Source: Hyphomicrobiales bacterium
GTDB taxonomy: Bacteria; Pseudomonadota; Alphaproteobacteria; Rhizobiales; Ancalomicrobiaceae
Direction of reading: 5' to 3'
Assembly (NCBI GenBank): GCA_021286855.1
Contig: JAJTBO010000004.1
Span: 62,001 to 126,000 of the forward strand
Length of the DNA stretch: 64,000 nt
Shown: positions 45,904-54,056 of the stretch, piece by piece
Layout: every line of letters starts with the position of its first letter
Position numbering within the stretch: position 1 is the stretch's first letter
Program-made: the position numbers and the translations under genes
Notes under the pieces: generated by a model
The model's input: the letters and a program-made list of their open reading frames with translations, nothing else
Databases searched by the model: none
What the model was told of the DNA's origin: nothing

Positions 45904-47345
45904 TGACCGTGACGACCGATCCTCGCCGCCTCCTGCAGGCGATCCTGCGAACCGACCTCACCGCCTTCGTCGAGCGCTGCTTTGCCGAACTCGAACCGGC
46001 CACGGAGTATCGGGAGAACTGGCACATCTGCGCGATCACCCACCAACTCGAACGGGTGGCGCGCGGTGAGTGTCGGCGTCTCATCGTCAACGTGCCGCCG
46101 CGCTCGATGAAGTCGATCACCGTCTCGATCGGCTTCACCGCCTGGATGATGGGCAGGTTCCCGCACCTGCGCATCATGGCGATCTCCTATGCCGCCGAAC
46201 TCGCCCAGAAGCTCGGCGCCGACACGCGTATGGTCCTCGAGAGCCCTTGGTTCTCGAGGATCTTCCCTGCCTTCCGGATCGCGCGGGCGACTCGGGAGGA
46301 AATCGCCACCACCGAGAAGGGGTATCGGCTCGCCGGCTCGATCGGCGGCCCGATCCTCGGCCGCGGCGCCGACCTCATCGTCATCGACGATCCGATCAAG
46401 GGGCTGCTCGCGGCGCTGTCGCAGGCGGAACGACGGCGGGTCGCCGAATTCTACGACAACACCCTCTACGGCCGCCTCAACGACAAGACCAAGGGCGCGA
46501 TCGTCATCGTCATGCAGCGCCTGCACGAAGACGATCTCGTCGGCCATGTCCTCGGCAAGGAGGACTGGGAGGTGGTGTCCCTGCCGGCGATCGCGGAAGA
46601 GGATGCGACCTATCGACTGGGTTTCGGCCCTCGAGAGGTGCATCACCGACGGGCCGGCGATCTCCTCCACCCCGACCGCGAACCGGCCGAGGTGTTGGAG
46701 GGCCTCAGACGGACGCTCGGGACGCTGAACTTCTCGGCCCAGTACCAGCAGTCGCCGATCCCGGCCGAGGGCAACATCATCCGCCGGGAGTGGATCCGCC
46801 GCTACGACGAGCGACCGGCCGCTTTCGAACGAACCATCTGTTCGTGGGACACGGCGTCGACCACCGAGGAGACCTCGGACTGGTCGGTCGGTACCGTCTG
46901 GGGTGCGAACGGCGAGACCTTCTGGCTCCTCGACGTGGTCCGCGGGCGATGGCAGGTGCCGGATCTGCGCCGGCGGATCGTCGACCTCCATCGCGCCCAT
47001 GGTGCCGACACCACGGTGATCGAGGAGACCGATCTCGGCCGGGCCATCGCCCAGGACCTGCATCGGACGGGGGCCCTCCACCCGATCCTCCGCACACCGC
47101 GCTTCGACAAGACCGCGCGGCTCCTCGCCCAGTCGGCGCGGTTCGAAGCGGGCCAAGTGCTCCTGCCGCTGTCCGCCCCTTGGCTCGGCGACTACCTCGC
47201 CGAACTCCTCGCCTTCCCGGCCGGCAAGCACGACGATCAGGTCGACAGCACCAGTCAGGCGCTCCACCACCTCACCGCCGTCTCGCCCAAGGTTCGCGAG
47301 CGGCCGCAGGGCCGAGAGCGGCCGCCGGGGCGACCGCGGCGATGA
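45900..47345 (+). CDS. terL: Phage-type terminase large subunit
   Basis: 481 residues of the TIGR01630-like terminase family: packaging ATPase plus nuclease. A Walker-A variant is in VNVPPRSMKSITVS and Walker B in ADLIVIDDPIKG. The RNase H-like nuclease has Asp residues in ICSWDTASTTEETSDWS, VIEETDLGRAIAQDL and AGKHDDQVDSTSQAL. The length and motifs look intact. No portal, capsid, protease or tail genes are present anywhere in the island, so this terminase is orphaned or serves a satellite-like element. The start codon overlaps the DUF5681 stop. Confidence 0.92.
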   Translation: MMTVTTDPRRLLQAILRTDLTAFVERCFAELEPATEYRENWHICAITHQLERVARGECRRLIVNVPPRSMKSITVSIGFTAWMMGRFPHLRIMAISYAAELAQKLGADTRMVLESPWFSRIFPAFRIARATREEIATTEKGYRLAGSIGGPILGRGADLIVIDDPIKGLLAALSQAERRRVAEFYDNTLYGRLNDKTKGAIVIVMQRLHEDDLVGHVLGKEDWEVVSLPAIAEEDATYRLGFGPREVHHRRAGDLLHPDREPAEVLEGLRRTLGTLNFSAQYQQSPIPAEGNIIRREWIRRYDERPAAFERTICSWDTASTTEETSDWSVGTVWGANGETFWLLDVVRGRWQVPDLRRRIVDLHRAHGADTTVIEETDLGRAIAQDLHRTGALHPILRTPRFDKTARLLAQSARFEAGQVLLPLSAPWLGDYLAELLAFPAGKHDDQVDSTSQALHHLTAVSPKVRERPQGRERPPGRPRR

Positions 47346-47372
47346 TCCACGGCGGGGAGGGACGTGCGGAGA

Positions 47373-47397
47373 GCGGTGGGGTCGATCACCCCACCGC
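47373..47397. terminator. Bidirectional terminator between convergent genes
   Basis: GCGGTGGGGT (47373-47382) pairs perfectly with ACCCCACCGC (47388-47397), loop CGATC. The flanking GGAG/CTCC can extend the stem. It lies between terL and the leftward membrane-protein gene. Confidence 0.8.
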
Positions 47398-47438
47398 CCT
47401 CCGCCTTTGCCGAACACGTCGAGACCGAAGACGATCGC

Positions 47439-48026
47439 TCACGCCTCTTCGCGCGCCCTCTGGTGATCCTCCGCCTCCTGCCGGTTCGCAAACATGCGGA
47501 TCCTTCCGTCCCGACATCCGAGGGCGAAAGTGCCGTCTTTCATGCGGTAGAGCGGGAAGCCGTTCAGCTCCGATGCCTCGGCGACGTTCCGCATGTTCGG
47601 GGTGGGGAAGTGTGGGATCGTCCGGTCGCGCTCGGCGATCGCGATCACCTTGTCGACGGCGGCCTGCAGGTAGGCGCGGTCGTTCAGCGGCAGGTACTTC
47701 TCGGCGAGCATCCGCTCGTACCTCTCGCCATGGCGCCGGACCGTCTCGGCGGCGGCCGCGACTTCGGGGTCGAGCTCGATCAGCGAAGCCCAGCGGGCGA
47801 GGTCGACTCCACCGGTCGATGCGGCGATGTCGTTCAGCGACTTCACCAGTTCGGCGTGGCGTGCGTCCGTGCTCGACAGGAAGATCAGGACGAAGAGGGC
47901 GAAGCCCTGGGTGAGGAAGCCGAGGAGGAACCACGAGAAGAAGCTGCGCCCCTTGGCGGAGGCGACCGCGCCGCCGACGACACCGAGGATGAGATCGGCC
48001 AGCAGAACCACGACGAAGACTTCCAT
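47439..48026 (-). CDS. Hypothetical membrane protein, 195 residues
   Basis: Starts at the ATG at 48024-48026 behind GAGGAGAGC. The N-terminus is hydrophobic, with two closely spaced helices (EVFVVVLLADLILGVVGGAV, then FFSWFLLGFLTQGFALFVLIFL). A cytoplasmic helical region follows (TDARHAELVKSLNDIAAS) and a C-terminal beta-like segment (GFPLYRMKDGTFALGCRDG, RIRMFANRQEAEDHQRA). The two-helix start resembles small superinfection-immunity-like or YtpI/GlsB-type membrane domains, but I do not recognise the family. It is divergent from the XRE regulator and could be under its control. Confidence 0.78.
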   Translation of the reverse strand: MEVFVVVLLADLILGVVGGAVASAKGRSFFSWFLLGFLTQGFALFVLIFLSSTDARHAELVKSLNDIAASTGGVDLARWASLIELDPEVAAAAETVRRHGERYERMLAEKYLPLNDRAYLQAAVDKVIAIAERDRTIPHFPTPNMRNVAEASELNGFPLYRMKDGTFALGCRDGRIRMFANRQEAEDHQRAREEA

Positions 48027-48103
48027 GATGCTCTCCTCGCGCCCCTTGCGGATCGGGCCGCGGGGCCTGTGGCGTCCCGGAGGAGGGGTCTCCACCGGGT
48101 CGT

Positions 48104-48193
48104 CTGTCGACGATCGGTGACGGCATTGGTGTCGAGCGTCCGCGCGCAGTCAAGCCGAATGTCACTGATCGTCGATAGACGGATCGTCGACAG
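48104..48193. promoter_or_regulatory. Repeated GATCGTCGA sites, candidate XRE operator
   Basis: GATCGTCGA occurs at 48167-48175 and 48182-48190 as direct repeats 15 nt apart; the second extends to GATCGTCGACAG. The exact reverse complement CTGTCGACGATC is at 48104-48115. All lie in the 185-nt divergent gap immediately upstream of the XRE gene, the expected place for autoregulatory sites. Confidence 0.6.
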
Positions 48194-48211
48194 CGGGACG
48201 ACCCTCCGGCC

Positions 48212-48415
48212 ATGGACGTTCGTGAACGCCTCGGCCGGAACCTCAGACGGCTGCGCCAGGAGAGGGGCTGGTCGCAGGAGGATCTGGCGCACGAGTCGGG
48301 TCTGCACCGCACCTACGTCAGCGACCTCGAGCGCGTCGCCCGCAACCCCACCATCACCGTCGTCGACCGCCTCGCCCGGACCTTCGGCGTCCCCGTCGGA
48401 CAGTTGCTCGACTGA
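48212..48415 (+). CDS. XRE-family transcriptional regulator
   Basis: 67 residues, essentially one Cro/C1-type helix-turn-helix: RERLGRNLRRLRQERGWSQ, DLAHESGLHRTYVSDLERVARNPTI, then VDRLARTFGVPVGQLLD. The size and sequence resemble restriction-modification controller (C) proteins. Placed between the terminase block and the defence cargo and next to repeated operator-like sites, it is a good candidate for controlling one or both. The start is the ATG at 48212; the ribosome-binding site is weak. Confidence 0.93.
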   Translation: MDVRERLGRNLRRLRQERGWSQEDLAHESGLHRTYVSDLERVARNPTITVVDRLARTFGVPVGQLLD

Positions 48416-48575
48416 CGGAAAATCGGCATGGCGCGTGCTCGGCCGAGCGGCATCGGATCGGTGCGCGTGCCCGACGGCCACCATCGGCCTGATTTTCTTC
48501 CCCGGCCGCCGATCGACTGGACTTCCGCGCTCGACGGAGCGTCGGTGAGCACCGGCTCGAACACGGCGAGGGGAC

Positions 48576-48878
48576 ATGATGGGACGGACGAAGACGGAAC
48601 GAGACGGCACGCGCGGAAGAAGACCCGTATCCGACGATCTCCGAAAGGCGGTCCTCACGGTCTCCGTCGATGCCATGCGCTGGCGACTTCGAGAGGCGGC
48701 GACCCGGATCGACGAGGCCCACGAAGCGCTCTTTCGTCACGATCCCGACCGTGCGCACGAGCGGCTCCTCGACCTCGAACCCCTCGTGTTCGAGGTCGAG
48801 AGGGTGCTCTCCGGCGTCTTCGTCGTCGTGAAAGATGCTCGCTGGGCCGATCCGGCCGGCGATCCGGAGGTGGGCTGA
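48576..48878 (+). CDS. Hypothetical helical protein, 100 residues
   Basis: GAGGGGAC lies before tandem ATGs (48576, 48579). The sequence is mostly helical: DDLRKAVLTVSVDAMRWRLRE, EAHEALFRHDPDRAHERLLDL, EPLVFEVERVLSGVFVV, without signal peptide, membrane span or known motif. It is the last gene before the Shango-like operon, 300 nt upstream of it, on the same strand as the XRE gene. Possibly a small accessory of the cargo; function unknown. Confidence 0.65.
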   Translation: MMGRTKTERDGTRGRRPVSDDLRKAVLTVSVDAMRWRLREAATRIDEAHEALFRHDPDRAHERLLDLEPLVFEVERVLSGVFVVVKDARWADPAGDPEVG

Positions 48879-49178
48879 CGACGCCGATCTCGCCGGGGTG
48901 GGCGCCTGCGTATCGACCGCCTACGTCGCCGCGTGTCGTCGAACCCTCTGGCTCCGCTGCTCCGCTCAAACGGGAGCGACATCGCTCTTCGCAGAGGCTC
49001 GGCGGCGACGGCTTCGCGTTGATAGCGGCCACTCTGGCCACCGACGACATCGCGCAGCAAGGATACGTTTGGCACCTAAATTGAGTGTCCGTGAAATCGG
49101 TGCCGGCCAATCGGCCCGACTTGGCGTCTGCGTGAAGCCGTGTACTATTCCGGCGTGTAACGGAATGGTGCGCCCGTG
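48879..49178 (+). promoter_or_regulatory. Upstream region of the TerB/ATPase/helicase operon with a candidate promoter
   Basis: 300 nt without a supported gene. A plausible sigma70 promoter is TTGGCG (49121-49126), a 16-nt spacer and TACTAT (49143-49148), 30 nt before the operon's first ATG. The region is less G+C-rich near 49050-49090. A regulator could act here, but no copy of the GATCGTCGA site is visible. Confidence 0.5.
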
Positions 49179-52100
49179 ATGCGAGGCGGAGTTGGACCGG
49201 CGCTGGTCATCGCCATATCGATCTGGTGCTTCGGCGAGCAGTCGGCAGCAGCGGAACGGCTTCCCCAGGTCGGTGAGGTTCAGCGGGCGCTCGCCGAACG
49301 TGGCTATGATGTCGGCGGGATCGACGGCAGGTGGGGCAAAAAGTCCGAACGCGCGCTACAGGCCTTCCAGTCGGCGAACGGTCTGCCGCCTACAGGAATC
49401 CTGGACGCCGTCACGGTGCGTAAGCTCGTGCCGAAGCGGGCTGACCTGCGTGCGGAGATGGCGCGGAAGCCGGAGGATCGCAAAGAGTCGGTGCTCGGCC
49501 GATCGACCGCGGAAATGGTCACGCTCTACCGATTGGCACGAACCGGGATCGGGTCGTGCCGGCCCGGTCGCTTCGATTTGAGTAAGATCCAGGAAGGGGT
49601 GCGCGCGATATTCGGCGAACGCTCCGCCGAACTCGACCGGATCGTCGAAGGCGCCGCGGACCACGAAGTCACCGGCCTACTTTTCCTCGATGACGGTTTC
49701 CGTGCGCGCATATGCGACGATTGGGTGGCGACGGCCCGGTCGAGCGGGTTCGTTTCGGACCCGCCGCCGGTCGCCGCTCTCTCATCGCCGCCTCCGCCCG
49801 AGCCCAAGGTTGCACACCGAGCGATCACCTCGGTCGAACCTGCCGAACCTCGGTCGTCGGTGGCGCCTCCACCTGAATCCTCGCCGATCGGTTCCGATTC
49901 CTCGGCGGCGCGGGGCGGCTCCAGCGCTGCATCGGCATGGGTGGCTTTCGGGACCTTGTCATCTCTCGCGGCATTCATCTTGTGGCGCCGTGCGCGTCGC
50001 TCATCGGCGACACCCACCGCGCTCGCCGCTTCGACCGCTGCCGCAGTGGGCGAGGGCGGGCTGCCCCTGTCGTCTTCTCGGGGGATGGAATCATCGCCAA
50101 CTTCTTCCTCGGATCTGTCCACGCGGGTTGCGACCCACAATCTCGCGGTCGTGGAGGCGATCCGGGAACGGTCGTCGCGGGCCTCGCCGTCTCCGGTCGT
50201 AGCTCGACCCATCCCCGCCCTCGAGCGGGTACCGTCGGACATCATCGCTACACCAAATGCTTCCATGCATTCGGAGCCGACGCTCTCGGAGCGACTGGCC
50301 GCCCTCGATCGAGCGAACGTGAAGGCGATCCGGATGCGGGGTGAGGAAGCCGACACAGCGCGGATCCCTGCCGAGCCGCTTCGCCCGGTCGAACCCATCT
50401 TGCCGATCGAACCCGAGCCGCCCGCCTGCGCCACACCGCCGGGCGATGCCCTTCCCGAAGGATCATCGATCTCGGATCATGTCGCCACGCGCAATCTCGC
50501 GGCCGTCGAGATGGCACGAGCGCGGGTTCCGACGACCGACACGAAGGTGTTCTCCCCCACACCGACGATACCGCGATCTGCTCCGGACCCGATCTCACCG
50601 ATCACGGAGCCGTCTGCGTCGACCCCGGCTTGGTACACTGGGATGGCTCCTCGCGTTCAGAGCGACTGGGTTCCTCGCGGCACGGCGGTGACCGTCGCCG
50701 GGCTGACCATTCCGGGCGGTCTGATCTGGGTCGGCGGTTCGCTGCCCTGTCGCAACGATCGCTCCAGGAACGAGAACTGCCTGATCGACCCGAAGCTGAC
50801 GGTCGCCTCGAAGCGCGACCTGTCCGGCCAATACATGCCCTATTGGCCATCGTATTCGGAGATCCATCCGTCGTCGCGGCGTGCCTATCTCGACTGGCTC
50901 GCGGGTCCAAGGGACGATCCCTCTGTCTACATCGGCTATGTCTTCCTCTACTTCTACGGCCTCGAGCGACGGCTGATGCTCGACGAGGCGGCGGATGACC
51001 AAGACGTGATCCGGAGCGAGATCGAGCGCCTCCTGACGATCTACGGCGACAACCATTCCTTCCGGCGCTACGCCTCCGATCTGCTTTCGGCCGAAACCGT
51101 CCGCCGTCGCGGCGTCGATGTGGAACCGGTCTTCGATCCTGACATCGCCGGCTACGAAGTCCCTCTCGACGTCAAGATCGCGCTGGGGACGCGGGTACGC
51201 GACGGTCGCCCGATCGAGCCGGACCTGCTCCTCGCCTTCGTCCGAACGCACCCGGAGACCCGCCTGCGCACCCCCGCGCGGCGGGCTGCGGCGGAATTGT
51301 GCGACCTCTTCGTCGCAGAAGTCGAGAAGCGGTTCCCGAAGGGCGTGAAAGTCGGTGGAGCTTCGCGCATTCGCAAGCTGTCGGTGACCTACAAGGCAGC
51401 GAGCGGGACGTTCGAGGTGGACCTGCTGCCGAAGAGCCTCGGTCTTCCCGACATCACCGGTCTCGCCGAACCGGTCGGAGCGGCACGGGCAATTCTCGAC
51501 GAATGCACCGCCCGTCTCGACGCCTACAGTCGCGACCTGGGGAAGTCGCCCGGCCTCACGCCCTCACTGGCGATCTTCGGCAAGTTGCCGCCGGAAATCC
51601 GGCTCGACCGCGTCGCTAAGCTTCCGGGCGACCCGCTCGGCACCCTGCGGGCTCTCGCCGAGGCCGGAGAGCCGATCACGGTCCGCGATCTCGGAGAGCG
51701 TATCGGACTTCCCGGACTCGGTGCGATCGACAAGGGGCGGCTCAGGGAGTGGTCGAAGCTGCTCGCCGGGCTCGGCTACGGTCTCACCTGCGATCCGGCT
51801 TGTACACTGCGTGCCGCGAAGGCCGAGACGCCGGCCGTCGTCTTCCCGCTCTCCGCTCCTTCGGAGGCGCCACTGGCGCCGAGCGAAGGGTATCGACACG
51901 CCCAGATCACGGTTGCGCTCGCGATGACGGTGGCGCTCGCCGACGGCGTCGTTGAACCGTCCGAGCAACGCGCACTCGCCGAACTCATAGACCGGTCCGG
52001 CGGCCTCGCCACAGACGAGCGCCGTCGTCTGACGGCCGAGATGCGCGTCCAGGCAGCCGATCCGCACTCGTTGTCCGAGCTCAAGGCGCGCCTGAAGACG

Positions 52101-52739
52101 CCACCTGTGGAGATCCGGGCGAGGCTCGCCGACGAGATCGTGACGGTCACCGGCGCCGACGGCGTCGTCGATCCGCGGGAAGTCGCGCTACTCGAGAAGC
52201 TCTTCCGCCAAATCGACATCGACGAACGTACCCTTTACGCCCGCCTTCACGGAGGTGTCGCGAGCGGCGGAAGTCGTGCTGCCGAGGGAAATGCCCCGAC
52301 GCCGATCTCCGTCCTTGCTCCGCAACCACCGGCGTCCGCATCGACGACGACGGCGATCGATTTCGGCCGGCTCGCAGCCATTCGGCACGAGACCGCTGGG
52401 ATTACGTCGGTCCTGTCCGAGATCTTCGCCGAAGACGAACCCGTGGAGATCCCGCCGATCGTCGAGCCCGATGCCGAGCCACCCGACGACGAAGGCGGTC
52501 TCGACGGGCTCGATCGCCGGCATCGCTCTCTCGTCGTCGAGATCGTGGAACGGGCCGAATGGGCGAAGGACGACTTCGATCGTCTCGTCCGCAGCGTAGG
52601 TCTCATGCCCGGAGCGGCGATCGAGACCCTCAACGACTGGGCCTGGGAACGCTTCGACGAGTGCCTGCTCGAAGGCGACGACCCGATCATCGCCAATGCC
52701 CATCTCCTTCCCCGAGACCTTCTGCGAGTGACCGCATGA
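49179..52739 (+). CDS. sngA: TerB-family protein of a Shango-like defence system, with signal peptide, peptidoglycan-binding domain and membrane anchor
   Basis: 1,186 residues from the ATG at 49179. Residues 1-25 look like a signal peptide (VIAISIWCFGEQSAAA). A PG_binding_1 domain spans about 31-84 (EVQRALAERGYDVGGIDGRW, ALQAFQSANGLPPTG). One membrane helix lies at about 250-269, followed by RRARR, so the C-terminal part is cytoplasmic. A Pro/Ser-rich linker has three copies of an S-x-x-VATxNLAxVE repeat (314, 370, 432). Then come a TerB_N-like domain (about 485-650; VTVAGLTIPGGLIWVG, YMPYWPSYSEIHPSSRRAYL), a TerB domain (about 907-1030; TVALADGVVEPSEQRAL) and a TerB_C-like end. In Shango the TerB protein acts with an ATPase and helicase against phage; its chemistry is unknown. 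The N-terminal envelope part is unexpected. The stop overlaps the next ATG. Confidence 0.85.
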   Translation: MRGGVGPALVIAISIWCFGEQSAAAERLPQVGEVQRALAERGYDVGGIDGRWGKKSERALQAFQSANGLPPTGILDAVTVRKLVPKRADLRAEMARKPEDRKESVLGRSTAEMVTLYRLARTGIGSCRPGRFDLSKIQEGVRAIFGERSAELDRIVEGAADHEVTGLLFLDDGFRARICDDWVATARSSGFVSDPPPVAALSSPPPPEPKVAHRAITSVEPAEPRSSVAPPPESSPIGSDSSAARGGSSAASAWVAFGTLSSLAAFILWRRARRSSATPTALAASTAAAVGEGGLPLSSSRGMESSPTSSSDLSTRVATHNLAVVEAIRERSSRASPSPVVARPIPALERVPSDIIATPNASMHSEPTLSERLAALDRANVKAIRMRGEEADTARIPAEPLRPVEPILPIEPEPPACATPPGDALPEGSSISDHVATRNLAAVEMARARVPTTDTKVFSPTPTIPRSAPDPISPITEPSASTPAWYTGMAPRVQSDWVPRGTAVTVAGLTIPGGLIWVGGSLPCRNDRSRNENCLIDPKLTVASKRDLSGQYMPYWPSYSEIHPSSRRAYLDWLAGPRDDPSVYIGYVFLYFYGLERRLMLDEAADDQDVIRSEIERLLTIYGDNHSFRRYASDLLSAETVRRRGVDVEPVFDPDIAGYEVPLDVKIALGTRVRDGRPIEPDLLLAFVRTHPETRLRTPARRAAAELCDLFVAEVEKRFPKGVKVGGASRIRKLSVTYKAASGTFEVDLLPKSLGLPDITGLAEPVGAARAILDECTARLDAYSRDLGKSPGLTPSLAIFGKLPPEIRLDRVAKLPGDPLGTLRALAEAGEPITVRDLGERIGLPGLGAIDKGRLREWSKLLAGLGYGLTCDPACTLRAAKAETPAVVFPLSAPSEAPLAPSEGYRHAQITVALAMTVALADGVVEPSEQRALAELIDRSGGLATDERRRLTAEMRVQAADPHSLSELKARLKTPPVEIRARLADEIVTVTGADGVVDPREVALLEKLFRQIDIDERTLYARLHGGVASGGSRAAEGNAPTPISVLAPQPPASASTTTAIDFGRLAAIRHETAGITSVLSEIFAEDEPVEIPPIVEPDAEPPDDEGGLDGLDRRHRSLVVEIVERAEWAKDDFDRLVRSVGLMPGAAIETLNDWAWERFDECLLEGDDPIIANAHLLPRDLLRVTA

Positions 52740-54052
52740 CCCCGAAGCCGACGATCAAGCCGCGTGACCGCGACACCATCCTCAACGCCCTGCGAGCCGG
52801 CGTCGTTCCGCGCCTCGGCCTGCAACACATCCAGGTCGGCCGCGGACGCGAGGTCGACGCGCTGGTCAAGGACATCGATCGGATCGCCGATGGCGGCGCC
52901 GGCATCCGCTTCGTCATCGGCGAATACGGGGCGGGCAAGACCTTCTTCCTCTTCCTCGTGCGCCAGATCGCTCTGCAGAAGAAGCTGGTCGTCGCCCAGG
53001 CCGATCTCGGGCCGGACCGCCGCATCCATGCGACCGGCGGGCAGGCGCGCAGCCTCTATGCCGAACTCGCTCACAGTCTGGCGACGCGGACGACGCCGGA
53101 CGGCGGTGCCCTGAAGAACATCCTCGAGAGCTTCGTCCAGAAGGCGACGGATCGGGCGAAGGCGACGGGCAAGACCGTCGAAGCGGCGATCCGCGAGAGC
53201 CTCGGCGACATCCGCGACATGGTCGCCGGCTACGACTTCGCCACGGTGATCGCCGCCTATGCCCAAGGCTGGGAAGAAGGGAACGACGAAGTTCAGGCGG
53301 CGGCGCTGCGTTGGCTGCGCGGCGAATACACCACCAAGACCGAGGCACGCGCCGACCTCGGCGTGCGCACCATCATCGACGACGCGGCGTTCTACGACGG
53401 CCTGCGGCTTCTCGCTCGCTTCGTCCGGCTCGCCGGCTTCGGCGGCCTCGTCGTCTGCCTCGACGAACTGGTCAATCTCTACAAGTTGCAGAACGCCCAG
53501 GCGCGCAAGCAGAATTACGAGCAGATCCTGCGCATTCTCAACGACGTCCTCCAGGGGACGACCGAGGGGCTCGGCTTCGTCCTCGGCGGCACGCCCGAGT
53601 TCCTCTACGACACGCGCCGCGGCCTCTATTCCTACGAGGCGCTCCAGTCGCGCCTCGCCACCAACAGCTTCGCCGTCGACGGTCTCGCCGATTTTTCCGG
53701 CCCGGTGATCCGGCTCGCCAACCTCACGCCGGAGGAGCTCTACCACCTGCTCGAGCGGCTGCGCGACGTTTTCGCCGCCGGCGATCCGGCGCGCCATCTC
53801 GTCCCCGACGAGGCACTGCACGCCTTCATGACCCATTGCGAGAAGCGGATCGGCGAAGCCTATTTCCGCACGCCGCGCAACACGGTGAAGGCCTTCGTCG
53901 ATCTCCTGTCGATCCTGGAACAGAACCCCGGCGCCGACTGGCGCGAACGGCTCGGCATGGTCGGTATCGTCATCGATCGCGGCGCCGAGGTCGAGACGCT
54001 GCTGCCCGAACAGGACGAGCCCGACGACGAACTCACCGACCTGAAGCTCTGA
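52736..54052 (+). CDS. sngB: P-loop ATPase of the Shango-like system (BrxD-like)
   Basis: 438 residues of the DUF2791/BREX-BrxD-like ATP-binding family. The Walker A is GEYGAGKTFF (K68) and Walker B is VVCLDELVNL (D243, E244). Other family features are VGRGREVDALVKDIDRIADG and LGGTPEFLYDTRRGLYSYEAL. Cytoplasmic AAA-like ATPase. In the Shango gene set the ATPase lies between the TerB protein and the helicase, as here. BrxD proteins of type 2 BREX are the closest alternative, but no BREX core gene is present. ATG 52736 overlaps the upstream TGA and only 4 nt separate it from the helicase gene, so the three genes form one operon. Confidence 0.9.
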   Translation: MTPKPTIKPRDRDTILNALRAGVVPRLGLQHIQVGRGREVDALVKDIDRIADGGAGIRFVIGEYGAGKTFFLFLVRQIALQKKLVVAQADLGPDRRIHATGGQARSLYAELAHSLATRTTPDGGALKNILESFVQKATDRAKATGKTVEAAIRESLGDIRDMVAGYDFATVIAAYAQGWEEGNDEVQAAALRWLRGEYTTKTEARADLGVRTIIDDAAFYDGLRLLARFVRLAGFGGLVVCLDELVNLYKLQNAQARKQNYEQILRILNDVLQGTTEGLGFVLGGTPEFLYDTRRGLYSYEALQSRLATNSFAVDGLADFSGPVIRLANLTPEELYHLLERLRDVFAAGDPARHLVPDEALHAFMTHCEKRIGEAYFRTPRNTVKAFVDLLSILEQNPGADWRERLGMVGIVIDRGAEVETLLPEQDEPDDELTDLKL

Positions 54053-54056
54053 CGCG

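Noticed and set aside
43998-47345. A complete prophage or gene-transfer agent
   Set aside because: Only methylase, DUF5681 and terminase are present; no portal, protease, capsid, tail or lysis genes are found in the following 16 kb.
48416-48575. Small open frame between the XRE gene and the 100-codon gene
   Set aside because: No ribosome-binding site, Pro/Arg-rich sequence, and overlap with the better-supported 48576 gene in another frame.
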